NCBI GenBank assembly: GCA_033763355.1
Contig: JANRKT010000213.1
Location: 1-15,957, forward strand
Direction: 5' to 3'
Origin: JANRKT01 sp033763355
GTDB taxonomy: Bacteria; Bacteroidota; Bacteroidia; Chitinophagales; Chitinophagaceae
Length of the DNA: 15,957 bases
The position numbers and the translations under genes were made by a program. Positions 1-8,600 of the stretch are shown piece after piece; the first letter of the stretch is position 1; the number at the start of each line of letters is the position of its first letter. Under the pieces are notes generated by a model. The model saw only the letters and a program-made list of their open reading frames with translations, made no database searches and was not told the origin of the DNA.

Positions 1-689
1 TCCAGTTTGCCTTTCAGGCTGGGCAATACCAGGCCAATTGCTTTTGCAGCACCTGTGCTGTTGGGCACTATATTCTGTGCAGCAGCCCTTGCCCTGCGCA
101 GGTCGCCTTTGGGATGGGGTGCATCCTGTGTATTCTGGTCGTTTGTATAAGCATGTATGGTGGTCATTAAACCATTTACAATTCCAAATTTTTTCTCCAG
201 CACATCTGCCATAGGTGCAAGGCAGTTGGTAGTGCATGATGCGCAACTGATGATGGTTTCGCTGCCGTCAAGAATGCTGTGGTTAACATTAAATACAATT
301 GTTTTCAGGTCGCCTGTAGCTGGTGCGGAGATCACCACTTTTTTTGCTCCGGCGGTGAGGTGCGCTTCTGCTTTGGCTTTATCGGTAAAGAAACCTGTAC
401 ATTCCAGCACCACATCCACGCCATGATCTTTCCACGGAATCTGGGCGGGGTCTTTCTGGGCATATATTTTTACTTCATCACCGTTTACGATGATGGAATT
501 GTCAGTAGCTTTTACTTCTGCATTAAAGCGGCCCTGTGCGGTATCATATTTCAGCAGGTGGGCCAGTACTTTGGGGCTGGTTAAATCATTAATGGCCACT
601 ATATCTATACCCTGCATGTTGTAAATCTGCCGGTACACCAGGCGGCCGATACGTCCGAATCCGTTAATTGCAACTTTAACTGTGCTCAT
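1..689 (-). CDS. gap: Glyceraldehyde-3-phosphate dehydrogenase, N-terminal 229 residues (3' end outside the window)
   Basis: Glycolytic enzyme that oxidises glyceraldehyde-3-phosphate to 1,3-bisphosphoglycerate with NAD and phosphate in the cytoplasm. Read on the minus strand, the protein begins MSTVKVAINGFGRIGRLVYR, the Rossmann NAD-binding start, with an acidic residue (IND) after the second strand that favours NAD. The catalytic stretch SCASCTTNCLAP is present with the active-site Cys near residue 152, followed by the HAYTNDQNTQDAPH and RRARAAAQNIVPNSTGAAKA blocks of the catalytic domain. The family is about 335 residues, so roughly the last 105 are outside the left edge. The start is the only ATG that places the Rossmann motif at residue 8. 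It is a housekeeping gene divergent from the tRNA and defence operon and marks the conserved chromosomal flank. Confidence 0.98.
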   Translation of the reverse strand, partial: MSTVKVAINGFGRIGRLVYRQIYNMQGIDIVAINDLTSPKVLAHLLKYDTAQGRFNAEVKATDNSIIVNGDEVKIYAQKDPAQIPWKDHGVDVVLECTGFFTDKAKAEAHLTAGAKKVVISAPATGDLKTIVFNVNHSILDGSETIISCASCTTNCLAPMADVLEKKFGIVNGLMTTIHAYTNDQNTQDAPHPKGDLRRARAAAQNIVPNSTGAAKAIGLVLPSLKGKL

Positions 690-722
690 TATACAAATAG
701 TTTGATGGTTTGTAAAGAGCAG

Positions 723-730
723 CAAAGTTA
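723..730 (-). promoter_or_regulatory. Bacteroidota-type -7 promoter box for gap
   Basis: On the minus strand the sequence reads TAACTTTG, a perfect match to the Bacteroidota -7 consensus TAnnTTTG, 33 bases upstream of the gap start codon. No clear TTG lies at the -33 position, so the call rests on the -7 box alone. The implied transcript would have a leader of roughly 25-30 bases. Confidence 0.5.
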
Positions 731-841
731 AGTGTATGATATTGAATTTGTGTAATATTTGTGCTACCGGCTGCGGGGAAAGCAGCAACTGCTGTTGTGT
801 CACTCACTTCGGCGTTCTGAACTGTGTTGAGCTAAAATTTT

Positions 842-872
842 TTGGAAGGATGTGGCGCTGACTTTATCTTTG
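842..872 (+). promoter_or_regulatory. Promoter of tRNA-Glu (TTG, 20-base spacer, TATCTTTG)
   Basis: TTG at 842-844 and TATCTTTG at 865-872 match the Bacteroidota sigma-A consensus TTG-N19-TAnnTTTG with a one-base longer spacer. The start of transcription would fall near 879, about 10 bases before the mature tRNA. The position immediately before a stable RNA gene supports the assignment. Confidence 0.65.
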
Positions 873-888
873 CACTCCTTTTAAAAAA

Positions 889-961
889 GGCCCGTTGGTC
901 AAGGGGTTTAAGACGCCTCTCTTTCACGGAGGAATCACGAGTTCGATTCTCGTACGGGCTA
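889..961 (+). tRNA. tRNA-Glu (anticodon TTC)
   Basis: The cloverleaf folds by eye. The acceptor stem GGCCCGT pairs with ACGGGCT (first pair G-T), the D arm has GTC/GAC, and the anticodon stem CCTCT/GGAGG encloses a loop with anticodon TTC at 923-925. The T arm ACGAG/CTCGT has loop TTCGATT, and the discriminator base is A at 961. TTC reads GAA and GAG, so this is a glutamate tRNA. The encoded bases after the discriminator are CC followed by G, so the terminal CCA is not fully encoded and would be added after transcription. It is followed at once by a terminator and then by the defence operon, a typical place for islands to settle. Confidence 0.93.
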
Positions 962-965
962 CCGA

Positions 966-1010
966 AACGGACTTCAAAAAATAATCACTTTGGAGTCCGT
1001 TATTTTTTTG
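966..1010 (+). terminator. Intrinsic terminator after tRNA-Glu
   Basis: A 13-pair stem runs from 966-978 to 989-1001 (AACGGACTTCAAA with its complement, one T-G wobble) around a loop of about 10 bases, followed by TATTTTTTTG. Stem plus T-tract is a classic Rho-independent terminator. It separates the tRNA from the defence operon, which must therefore have its own promoter. Confidence 0.88.
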
Positions 1011-1062
1011 CCCTGAAACCCGTTTCTCCATCACTTCATTTCCGGATCTCTGCACGGTGTTG

Positions 1063-1167
1063 ATGAATATGGCCGGCCGGGGCTTTTTATTGAAAGCATT
1101 AACTTTACTGAAATGCTGGCTCTGGTGGGCTGGCTTTTTGTATTTTGTGCTGATTTATAATATTTAG
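1063..1167 (+). CDS. Possible 34-residue hydrophobic leader peptide before the helicase
   Basis: An ATG-started frame of 34 codons ends with TAG at 1165-1167, one base before the helicase ATG. The product starts MNMAGRGFLLKALTLL and continues with a stretch very rich in Trp, Leu, Phe, Val and Ile (KCWLWWAGFLYFVLIYNI), long enough for one membrane span. The tight spacing could couple translation to the helicase gene. I do not recognise a family, and chance is possible in a 105-base frame. There is no Shine-Dalgarno, as is usual in Bacteroidota. The region otherwise holds only a weak -7-like TAACTTTA at 1100-1107, which lies inside this frame; if it is the real promoter, the peptide would not be transcribed from its start. 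Confidence 0.25.
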   Translation: MNMAGRGFLLKALTLLKCWLWWAGFLYFVLIYNI

Positions 1168-1168
1168 A

Positions 1169-4100
1169 ATGTCAACCAAATTCTTCACTAACGAAAACGG
1201 AAATTCTCTCCTAAAAAAATTCAAAGGCGCCTTTGAACACATCGCAGATATTTATGCATTCCACGCAGTGGTTGGCTACTTCAGGTCCTCAGGTTATTTT
1301 TCTATAAGACAACATTTGCTCAATGTGCCGGAAGTAAAAATCCTGGTAGGAATAAATGTTGACCTTATCAGTGCTGAAGCCAAGAAAAGAGGGTTGATGT
1401 TTTTTGGTGATCCTGAAAGAACCAGAGATGAGTTTATTAAATGGATGCAAAAGGATATCCGGGAGGCAGATTATTCGCAGGAAGTGGAAGATGGCATTTT
1501 GCTTTTTATGCAGGATGTAATAGACAGAAAAATCCAGATAAGAGTACATAAAACAAAAAAGCTACACGCCAAGATCTATATCTTTCTTCCCAAAAATTTC
1601 AATGAATATTCAGGTGGCGAAGTCATTACAGGTTCATCTAATCTTACCGATGCAGGGTTGGGCACCCATGATCATTCCAATTATGAATTCAATGTTTGCC
1701 TCAGGGATTATGATGATGTAAAATTTGCCGAGAATGAATTTCAAAAACTTTGGGAAGAAGGCGAAGAAATATTACCGGCTGATGTCAACAGAATAAAAAG
1801 CAGAACCCATATCGGCCAACTCTACACGCCTTTTGAAATATACATCAAGCTCCTAATTGAATATTTTGGAAAAAATATTGACTACGATCCCGACTCGGTG
1901 GGCGACTTGCCACAGAATTTTAAAAAATTAAGTTACCAGGTTGATGCGGTGAACCAGGGTTATCAAATGCTTCTCGACCACAACGGATTTATGTTGGCAG
2001 ACGTGGTGGGGTTAGGCAAAACTGTTGTGGCCAGCATGATTGCGAAACGCTTTCTGATTGCAAACGGCACATTAAACACAAAGATTCTGGTTGTGTTTCC
2101 TCCCGCCCTGGAAAGAACATGGAAAAAAACTTTTTCGCAATTTGGCCTTGACAGGCATACAGAATTTATCAGCAACGGCAGCCTGCATAAAATTTTAGAA
2201 CCCAGAAATGAAGATTATTGGCCTAAGGAGGATTACGACCTTGTGTTAGTGGATGAAGCGCATAAATTCCGGAACCACAAATCTCAAATGTTCAACGACC
2301 TGCAGGTTATTTGTAAAACTCCCCGTGCTGTTGAAGGAAACGTTCCCGGAAGACAAAAGAAAGTAATTCTAATTTCCGCCACCCCTTTAAATAACAGACC
2401 TGAAGATATCTACTACCAGCTGCAACTTTTTACAGATGCAAGAAAATCTACTCTGGATGTAACAAATCTCCAGGGATTTTTTGCTCCATTAATTAAGAAA
2501 TATAAAGAAGTGCTGGCCGCTACAAAAAAAGATGGCAGGCCTGATATGAATGCATTGAGAAATATTTACAGCAGCATCCGGGATAAAGTGCTGCAGCAAA
2601 TTACGGTGAGAAGAACCCGAACCGATGTAAAAAACTATAAGGACTATGAAAAGGATTTACTGGAACAGGGCATCAATTTCCCTGACATTGCAGAACCAAA
2701 GGCTATCGAATATGAAATGGATAAGGAACTGGAAGATCTGTTTTATCAAACCATTTCTTATCTGGTAGATGAAAATAAAATCGGGTATTACCGTTACAAA
2801 GCCATTGCCTGGCTTTTACAGGATGTAAAAGAAAAATACTACACCAATGCGGACAGAGCTTCTATCACTCTGGGGCAGATCATGATGACCCAATTGGTTA
2901 AAAGACTGGAGAGTTCATTTACTGCATTTAAAATATCCCTCAATAATTTCCGGGTTTCCACAGAACGTATGATCAATATGTTCAGCAAGGGAAAAGTATA
3001 TGTGGCGCCGGATGCAAAAGTTAACGAACTGATGAACCAGGACTGGAGCGATGAAGAAATTGAAGAGTATATCCTGGAGCTTTCAGAAAAAAATCCCCGC
3101 AACCAGATCTTTACACCCGAAGACTTTAAAGAAGGTTTTCTGGATAAACTAAAAGAAGACTTTGCATCTCTTGACGAACTTTGTGCGGCCTGGAACAAAA
3201 TTGAAAGAGACCCTAAATGGGATGTTTTTCTTCATTTGCTAAAAACAGAATTGCTTCGCCAGGATCTCAATCCCTCCGGCAAGCTGGTCATCTTTACTGA
3301 ATCAAAGGAAACTGCCAAATACCTGACAGCAAAGCTGGAAAAAGAAGGGTACAACAGAACATTAAGTGTGTCCTCGGAAAACAGGAGATTGCTGCAGGAC
3401 ATCATCCAGGATAATTTTGATGCGAATATCAAAGAATGGAAAAATGATTATGACTTTATCATCAGTACGGAAGTACTGGCAGAAGGTGTGAATATGCACC
3501 GGGCCAACATCATTGTTAATTACGACACACCCTGGAATGCCACCAGGCTGATGCAGCGTATTGGCCGGGTGAACAGGATCGGCAGCACAGCTAAGATGAT
3601 ATACAATTATGCATTCTATCCATCCCGGCAAAGTGATGACCTGGTGAACCTTTATAACAATGCCTACATCAAACTGCAGGGTTTTCACACCGCTTATGGC
3701 GAGGATGCGCAGATCTATACGCTGGAAGAAGTGCTGGAAAAAGTAAAGCTGCACATTAAAGGCGTTCCTGAAGATGAAGACAAGCGGTTAAAATACCTGG
3801 CATTCATCAGAAAGTTTAAAGCAGAAAATGAAAAAGAATTTAAGCGAATAAAATCTCTGCCGCTGAAAGCAAGAACGGCAAGAGACAGCAAAAGATCAGG
3901 AAAACCATCCATGGCCGGTGGCACACTGGTGTTTTTAAAGTCGGCTTACAAAATGGAGTTTTACAAAATAGAGCAGGAGTATCCCGCTGAAGCCATCAAT
4001 TTTGTTGAGGCGGCTGAACTTTTTGAAGCATCTCATAATGAGTTAACCATTGCCCTGCCCGAATACCATCATACCCAGGTGCAGAAAGCTGTTGGAAAGT

Positions 4101-4483
4101 TTGAGCAGGACCTGTTGCTGAATGCAGCAGACACAGTTTCGGGTGAGCACAGCGATGTAAACACCAACCGTGCAAAGAAATTTTTGCGCAACCTTAGGGC
4201 CGACAGCACTGACGAAAAATTCAGGGAAGCTTCTACCGGTTTAATTGAGCTGCTGGAAAAAGGAACCATTGCCAGATTACCGAACGAACTAAAGAAGCTC
4301 AGCCTTAAATTTGACAAGAATGAGATCAAATTGCACCAGGCCGAAAACCTGGTAATGCAACTGGCAATAAAATATGTTTCGGCCGAAAACGATGGAGAAG
4401 AATTAGGCGCTTTACATTCCGATCTGCCCAATGAAATAACCGATAAGCCCGATATTATTATTACGGAAACCTTTTCCATGTAA
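1169..4483 (+). CDS. PLD-like nuclease domain fused to SNF2-type helicase, defence protein (1104 residues)
   Basis: Predicted ATP-driven DNA translocase with a phospholipase-D-like N-terminal domain, acting on DNA in the cytoplasm as part of a restriction-like defence system. Residues about 25-185 carry the PLD signature: LHAK (H133, K135) and later GSSNLT (155-160), although the Asp of a full HxKxxxxD motif is not evident. The SF2 helicase core spans about 255-860: GLGKT Walker A (K284), DEAH at 362-365, SAT at 403-405 and the C-terminal motif VI QRIGRVNR from 796. About 240 charged residues follow with no motif I know. This fusion is typical of helicases in defence islands. The stop TAA is directly followed by the ATG of the next gene, so the two are cotranscribed. 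The start is the first ATG in frame, two bases after an upstream mini-ORF. Substrate and cleavage activity are inferred. Confidence 0.93.
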   Translation: MSTKFFTNENGNSLLKKFKGAFEHIADIYAFHAVVGYFRSSGYFSIRQHLLNVPEVKILVGINVDLISAEAKKRGLMFFGDPERTRDEFIKWMQKDIREADYSQEVEDGILLFMQDVIDRKIQIRVHKTKKLHAKIYIFLPKNFNEYSGGEVITGSSNLTDAGLGTHDHSNYEFNVCLRDYDDVKFAENEFQKLWEEGEEILPADVNRIKSRTHIGQLYTPFEIYIKLLIEYFGKNIDYDPDSVGDLPQNFKKLSYQVDAVNQGYQMLLDHNGFMLADVVGLGKTVVASMIAKRFLIANGTLNTKILVVFPPALERTWKKTFSQFGLDRHTEFISNGSLHKILEPRNEDYWPKEDYDLVLVDEAHKFRNHKSQMFNDLQVICKTPRAVEGNVPGRQKKVILISATPLNNRPEDIYYQLQLFTDARKSTLDVTNLQGFFAPLIKKYKEVLAATKKDGRPDMNALRNIYSSIRDKVLQQITVRRTRTDVKNYKDYEKDLLEQGINFPDIAEPKAIEYEMDKELEDLFYQTISYLVDENKIGYYRYKAIAWLLQDVKEKYYTNADRASITLGQIMMTQLVKRLESSFTAFKISLNNFRVSTERMINMFSKGKVYVAPDAKVNELMNQDWSDEEIEEYILELSEKNPRNQIFTPEDFKEGFLDKLKEDFASLDELCAAWNKIERDPKWDVFLHLLKTELLRQDLNPSGKLVIFTESKETAKYLTAKLEKEGYNRTLSVSSENRRLLQDIIQDNFDANIKEWKNDYDFIISTEVLAEGVNMHRANIIVNYDTPWNATRLMQRIGRVNRIGSTAKMIYNYAFYPSRQSDDLVNLYNNAYIKLQGFHTAYGEDAQIYTLEEVLEKVKLHIKGVPEDEDKRLKYLAFIRKFKAENEKEFKRIKSLPLKARTARDSKRSGKPSMAGGTLVFLKSAYKMEFYKIEQEYPAEAINFVEAAELFEASHNELTIALPEYHHTQVQKAVGKFEQDLLLNAADTVSGEHSDVNTNRAKKFLRNLRADSTDEKFREASTGLIELLEKGTIARLPNELKKLSLKFDKNEIKLHQAENLVMQLAIKYVSAENDGEELGALHSDLPNEITDKPDIIITETFSM

Positions 4484-5611
4484 ATGCTCAAGCCCACCCA
4501 AGCATACCGTCAATGGCTGAAACAGCTTAAAGAACGTATTCGTTCGGCGCAGATAAAAGCAGCGTTGAAAGTAAATGCTGAATTACTCACTCTTTATTGG
4601 GAATTGGGAAGAGAAATTATTGAGAAAGAAAAAGAAGTTCCCTGGGGCCAGGGCCTGATAGAACAGCTTTCAAAAGATCTTTTATCGGAATTCCCGGAGA
4701 TGAAAGGATTCTCTGTCACCAATCTCTATTATATAAAAAGATGGTTCCTGTTTTACAATCAACAGGATAACCCAATTCTGCCACAAGTTGTGGCAGAATT
4801 ATCAAAAAACCAAAAACTGCCACAACCTGTGGCAAAATCTAAAACAAAAAAAATAGTGCAACAAACTGCTGCACTAATTGTACCGCAGCTTGTGGGACAA
4901 ATTCCCTGGGGGCACCACCGGGAAATTATTTCCAAATGCAAAGACATTAACGAAGCCTTGTTTTATATCGCTCAAACCGCGGAGCACAACTGGAGCCGTT
5001 CCGTGCTGGTGCACCAGATGGAAACCGGCCTGTATAAACGCAAAGGAAAAGCGCTAAGTAATTTTGAATATACATTACCGGCGCCGCAAAGCGATCTTGC
5101 CAGGGAACTGTTGAAAAGCTCTTACAATCTTGATTTTTTGGGCCTGGGTGAAAAGGCCAATGAGAAAGAGCTGGAAGATGCACTTATCAGCCACCTGATA
5201 AAATTTTTGCTGGAGTTGGGCAATGGCTTTGCTTTTATCGGCCGGCAATACATGGTGAAAGTGGAGGAGCAGGAATTTTTTATTGACCTTCTTTTCTATC
5301 ACACCCGCCTGCATGCCTATGTGGTGGTTGAATTAAAGATTGATGAGTTTAAGCCGGAATATGCAGGCAAGCTGAATTTTTATCTTTCCGTTATTGATGA
5401 TAAGCTGAAGACAAAAGACGACCAGCCCAGCATTGGCTTACTGCTTTGCAAAAAAGCGGGTAAGCTCGTAGTTGAATATGCATTGAAGAACATGAACAAG
5501 CCCATGAGTGTAAGCGAATATCATTTAACTGAAAAAATACCGGCCAAAATGAAAGGCAAACTGCCGACCATTAAAGAAATTGAAGCCGGCTTAAAAGAAA
5601 TTGCTGAATAA
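4484..5611 (+). CDS. yhcG: DUF1016/YhcG-family PD-(D/E)XK nuclease (375 residues)
   Basis: Predicted endonuclease of the DUF1016 family, frequent next to restriction-modification genes. The N-terminal helical domain (about 9-95) carries the family block ELLTLYWELGREI and SEFPEMKGFSVTNLYYIKRW. The C-terminal nuclease domain begins at IPWGHH (140-145) and includes SRSVLVHQMETGLYKRKGKA. The PD-(D/E)XK residues are D268 (FIDLLFYH) and E283-L-K285 (VVVELK), so the active site looks intact. Between the domains, residues 97-131 form a low-complexity linker with two copies of an LPQxVA unit encoded by DNA palindromes (separate entry). The start codon abuts the helicase stop, and the methylase starts 16 bases after its stop, so this is a mid-operon gene. 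Its exact role in the system is inferred from neighbours. Confidence 0.93.
   Translation: MLKPTQAYRQWLKQLKERIRSAQIKAALKVNAELLTLYWELGREIIEKEKEVPWGQGLIEQLSKDLLSEFPEMKGFSVTNLYYIKRWFLFYNQQDNPILPQVVAELSKNQKLPQPVAKSKTKKIVQQTAALIVPQLVGQIPWGHHREIISKCKDINEALFYIAQTAEHNWSRSVLVHQMETGLYKRKGKALSNFEYTLPAPQSDLARELLKSSYNLDFLGLGEKANEKELEDALISHLIKFLLELGNGFAFIGRQYMVKVEEQEFFIDLLFYHTRLHAYVVVELKIDEFKPEYAGKLNFYLSVIDDKLKTKDDQPSIGLLLCKKAGKLVVEYALKNMNKPMSVSEYHLTEKIPAKMKGKLPTIKEIEAGLKEIAE
4774..4876 (+). repeat. Three palindromes in tandem inside the yhcG linker
   Basis: A perfect 27-base palindrome lies at 4774-4800: arms AATTCTGCCACAA and TTGTGGCAGAATT around one G. A related one lies at 4818-4834 (TGCCACA and TGTGGCA, 3-base loop). 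A third, different in sequence, lies at 4854-4876 (TAGTGCA and TGCACTA with a short inner stem). The first two are also a direct repeat: CTGCCACAA, three variable bases, then GTGGCA, offset by 39 bases or 13 codons, so the reading frame is kept and each copy adds the peptide LPQxVA. Arrangement inside a coding sequence at a domain boundary suggests in-frame insertion or duplication of a mobile palindromic unit. Confidence 0.8.
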
Positions 5612-5627
5612 ACATCCACCTTATACT

Positions 5628-8600
5628 ATGTTAACAACCATTGAACTCAAGGATATATTTGAAAACAAATACGACCCGCAGCAATGGATAAGGGTGCTGA
5701 AAGAAAATTTTGGATTGAAGGAAGTATATGCAAATCCGCGTTCAGTAAAAATAAAGGACAATAATGAAAATCCGCTGGCAACAGAATTTTTTGTAATTGG
5801 AAAGCTAACCACAAAAGATGACCGGGAAATCGGCATTTATGAAGTACCTGTAAGCAGCGGTGTAAAAATTGAACGCAATAAAGTAAGCCTCCGCAATTTG
5901 TTGAAAGAGGTGTATAAAAATGATGTGGATGCGGCTTTTGTAGTTTTTGATCAGAAGAAAAAATGGCGTTTTTCGTATGTCAGTGAAATAACCGTTCGCA
6001 ATAAAGAAGGCGAAAGGGAAAAAAAGAAAACCGATCCAAAACGGTACACCTACCTGATGGGTGAAGGCGAACGCTGTAAGACAGCTGCCGACAGGTTTAC
6101 AAAATTGCGAACCACAACCGACTTGTTTGGTGAAGGCATTACTTTAAAAGCCATTGAAGATGCCTTCAGCGTTGACAAGCTTTCCAAAACATTTTTTGAT
6201 GAATACCGCAGGCACTATGGCCGGTTCACGAAATATTTAACAGGCAAAGATGAAAATAATAAGGAGGTTGGAAAGCCTCACCCTTTTTTAAAGTCTGTAT
6301 TCAATGGCCATGAAAAAGAGGCCAGGGACTTTATCAAAAAGATGCTGGGCCGCATCGTATTCCTTTATTTCCTGGAAAAGAAAGGCTGGCTGGGTGTTCC
6401 TGAAGATAAAAGCTGGGGGCATGGAGATGAAAATTTTCTCAGCAATTTGTTCCGTGATTGTAATGAGAAAGAAAATTTTTACCAGCAGGTGTTGGTGCCG
6501 TTATATTTTAATACGCTGAATGAAGAGAGACCCAATGATCTTTTTAAGATAAAGGCTTCACTGTTCAGCAAGCCGGGATACAATAAATTAAAAATTCCTT
6601 ATCTCAATGGTGGTTTGTTTGACGACGATGAAAAGCATACCGACAACCTGGTATTTCCGCAGGAACTATTTGCGGAGCTCTTCAACTTTTTTGACCAGTA
6701 TAATTTTACTGTGTATGAAGACAGCCCGGATGAGCACACCGTAGCCGTTGACCCGGAAATGCTGGGACATATTTTTGAAAACCTGCTGGAGGATAACAAA
6801 GACAAAGGCGCTTACTATACTCCCAAAGAGATCGTGCATTATATGTGCCGGGAAAGTCTGATTGAGTACCTGTACACCAAACTGAACCCACAGCAAACAG
6901 AAAGTTTTAAAGAAATTGGCAATAAGCAAACAGATATGTTTGGCAACAAAGCCAGAACGCAGTTGAGTCTGGAAGAATCTGTAACAAAATCGAAAGAAAA
7001 TGTAACACGAACATCAATTGAAAAGCTCGTTTTGCACCATGAGGCATCTGAAATTATAGAACATGATGAAGCGATATTGAAAGCGCTGAAAGAAGTAAAG
7101 ATCTGCGACCCGGCCATTGGCTCCGGCGCTTTTCCGATGGGCCTGTTGCTGGAAATTTTTCATTTGGTGGAAACACTTTATGATGTGAGCCCTGATGTAA
7201 CGGCGGCTATCTGGAAGCTGGGCAAAGGCTGGAACCCCGCCAAAGTAAAAGAAGAAATTATACAGAACAGCATTTACGGAGTGGATATAGAAAAAGGTGC
7301 TGTTGACATTGCCCGCCTCCGTTTCTGGCTAAGCCTGATTGTGGATGAAAACTCACCCAGACCATTGCCCAACCTCGATTACAAAATTGTGGTAGGCGAC
7401 AGCCTGCTGAGCAAGTTCGAAGATGAAGTGATTGATATAGACTGGACAGTGAACATGAGCAAAGGCGTAGGCCCTACCAAAGAAATAATGAAAGAGCAGG
7501 AACTGAAATTGTATGGCCTGCAGCATAGGCAGCATTTATATTTTCATGTAAAAGGCGATAAGACAAAACTCCAGCAGGAAATAAGAAACCTGAAAATTGA
7601 TATTTTGATTAACCAGCTTACTTTAAGCAAACTATCCTTTTTAGAAGCGAACCCAAAGCTCGGCGGCTTTTCTCCCACACCTAAAGAAATTCAAAAAAAC
7701 CTGGAAAATGAAATAAGGGTTGCGGGTTACGATAAACCAATTGCCAAACTTAAAAAGCTGAAAGAAAGCAAAGCAGAAGCATTACACTTTTTTGACTGGA
7801 AACTTGATTTTCCGGAAGTAATGAATGAGAAAGTAGTTAAAGGAAATGTAGGGTTTGATATTTTGATCGGGAATCCGCCGTATGTATCAAGCAAGGATTT
7901 TAATAAAAATCTTATAGAGCTCTTAATCAAGAAATATGAAACATCTCAATATCAACTTGATTTATACGTCGCGTTTATCGAAAAAGGAATAAAGCTAAGC
8001 AGAGTTAATGGTGTTGTATCATATATCACTCCAAATTCTTGGTTAAAAAACATGATGTTCACAAAATGTCGATCATTCCTCCTTAATAATACTTCTTTCG
8101 TTTCTATTGTCCCTAATTTGGAAAATGTTTTTGTTGCCTCCGTAGACAGCCTCATTTTTATTCTAAAAAAATTAGTCAAGGACAACCAAATCAAAGTATA
8201 TCAATTTGAAGATTTCAAACCAGTTTTGAAGCATCGGGTCTTACAATCTCGATTTGCAAGTAATGATAGGTTTGTGTTTGATGTTGAGACCAACGAAGAT
8301 TTCTTTTCAATTATTCAAGGGGTTCGAAATGAATCTATTAAACTAAATGACGTTTCAGAAATTTCGAGAGGTGTAAATCCTTATGATAAAGCCAGAGGTC
8401 AGTCTGAGGAAGTAATTAGAAACAAAATTTATCATGCAGATAATAAAAAAACTAAAACCTTCGTGCCAGAACTTAGAGGAAAGCATGTAGGTAATTATTA
8501 CTATAAATGGGATGAAAAACATTTTATTAGTTATGGTCCTTGGTTAGCAGCTCCAAGAGAAGAAAAATATTTTAGCGGGCCGAGAATCATCATGCGACAA

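Noticed and set aside
157..584. Plus-strand open frames over the first 600 bases
   Set aside because: They are shadows of gap, which is unmistakable on the minus strand.
842..1063. A 73-residue plus-strand frame across the tRNA-Glu gene and its terminator
   Set aside because: It runs through a fully folded tRNA and a terminator stem and has no domain or signal.
3362..3754. Minus-strand 130-residue frame inside the helicase gene
   Set aside because: It is antisense to the conserved C-terminal helicase motifs, with no start signal or domain.
4774..4876. CRISPR-like reading of the yhcG palindrome cluster
   Set aside because: There are only two related units with a coding spacer in frame, no constant repeat of CRISPR length and no cas genes.
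5601..5627. TTG start giving nine extra residues on the methylase
   Set aside because: It overlaps the yhcG 3' end, and the ATG at 5628 fits better. The extra residues have no conserved look.
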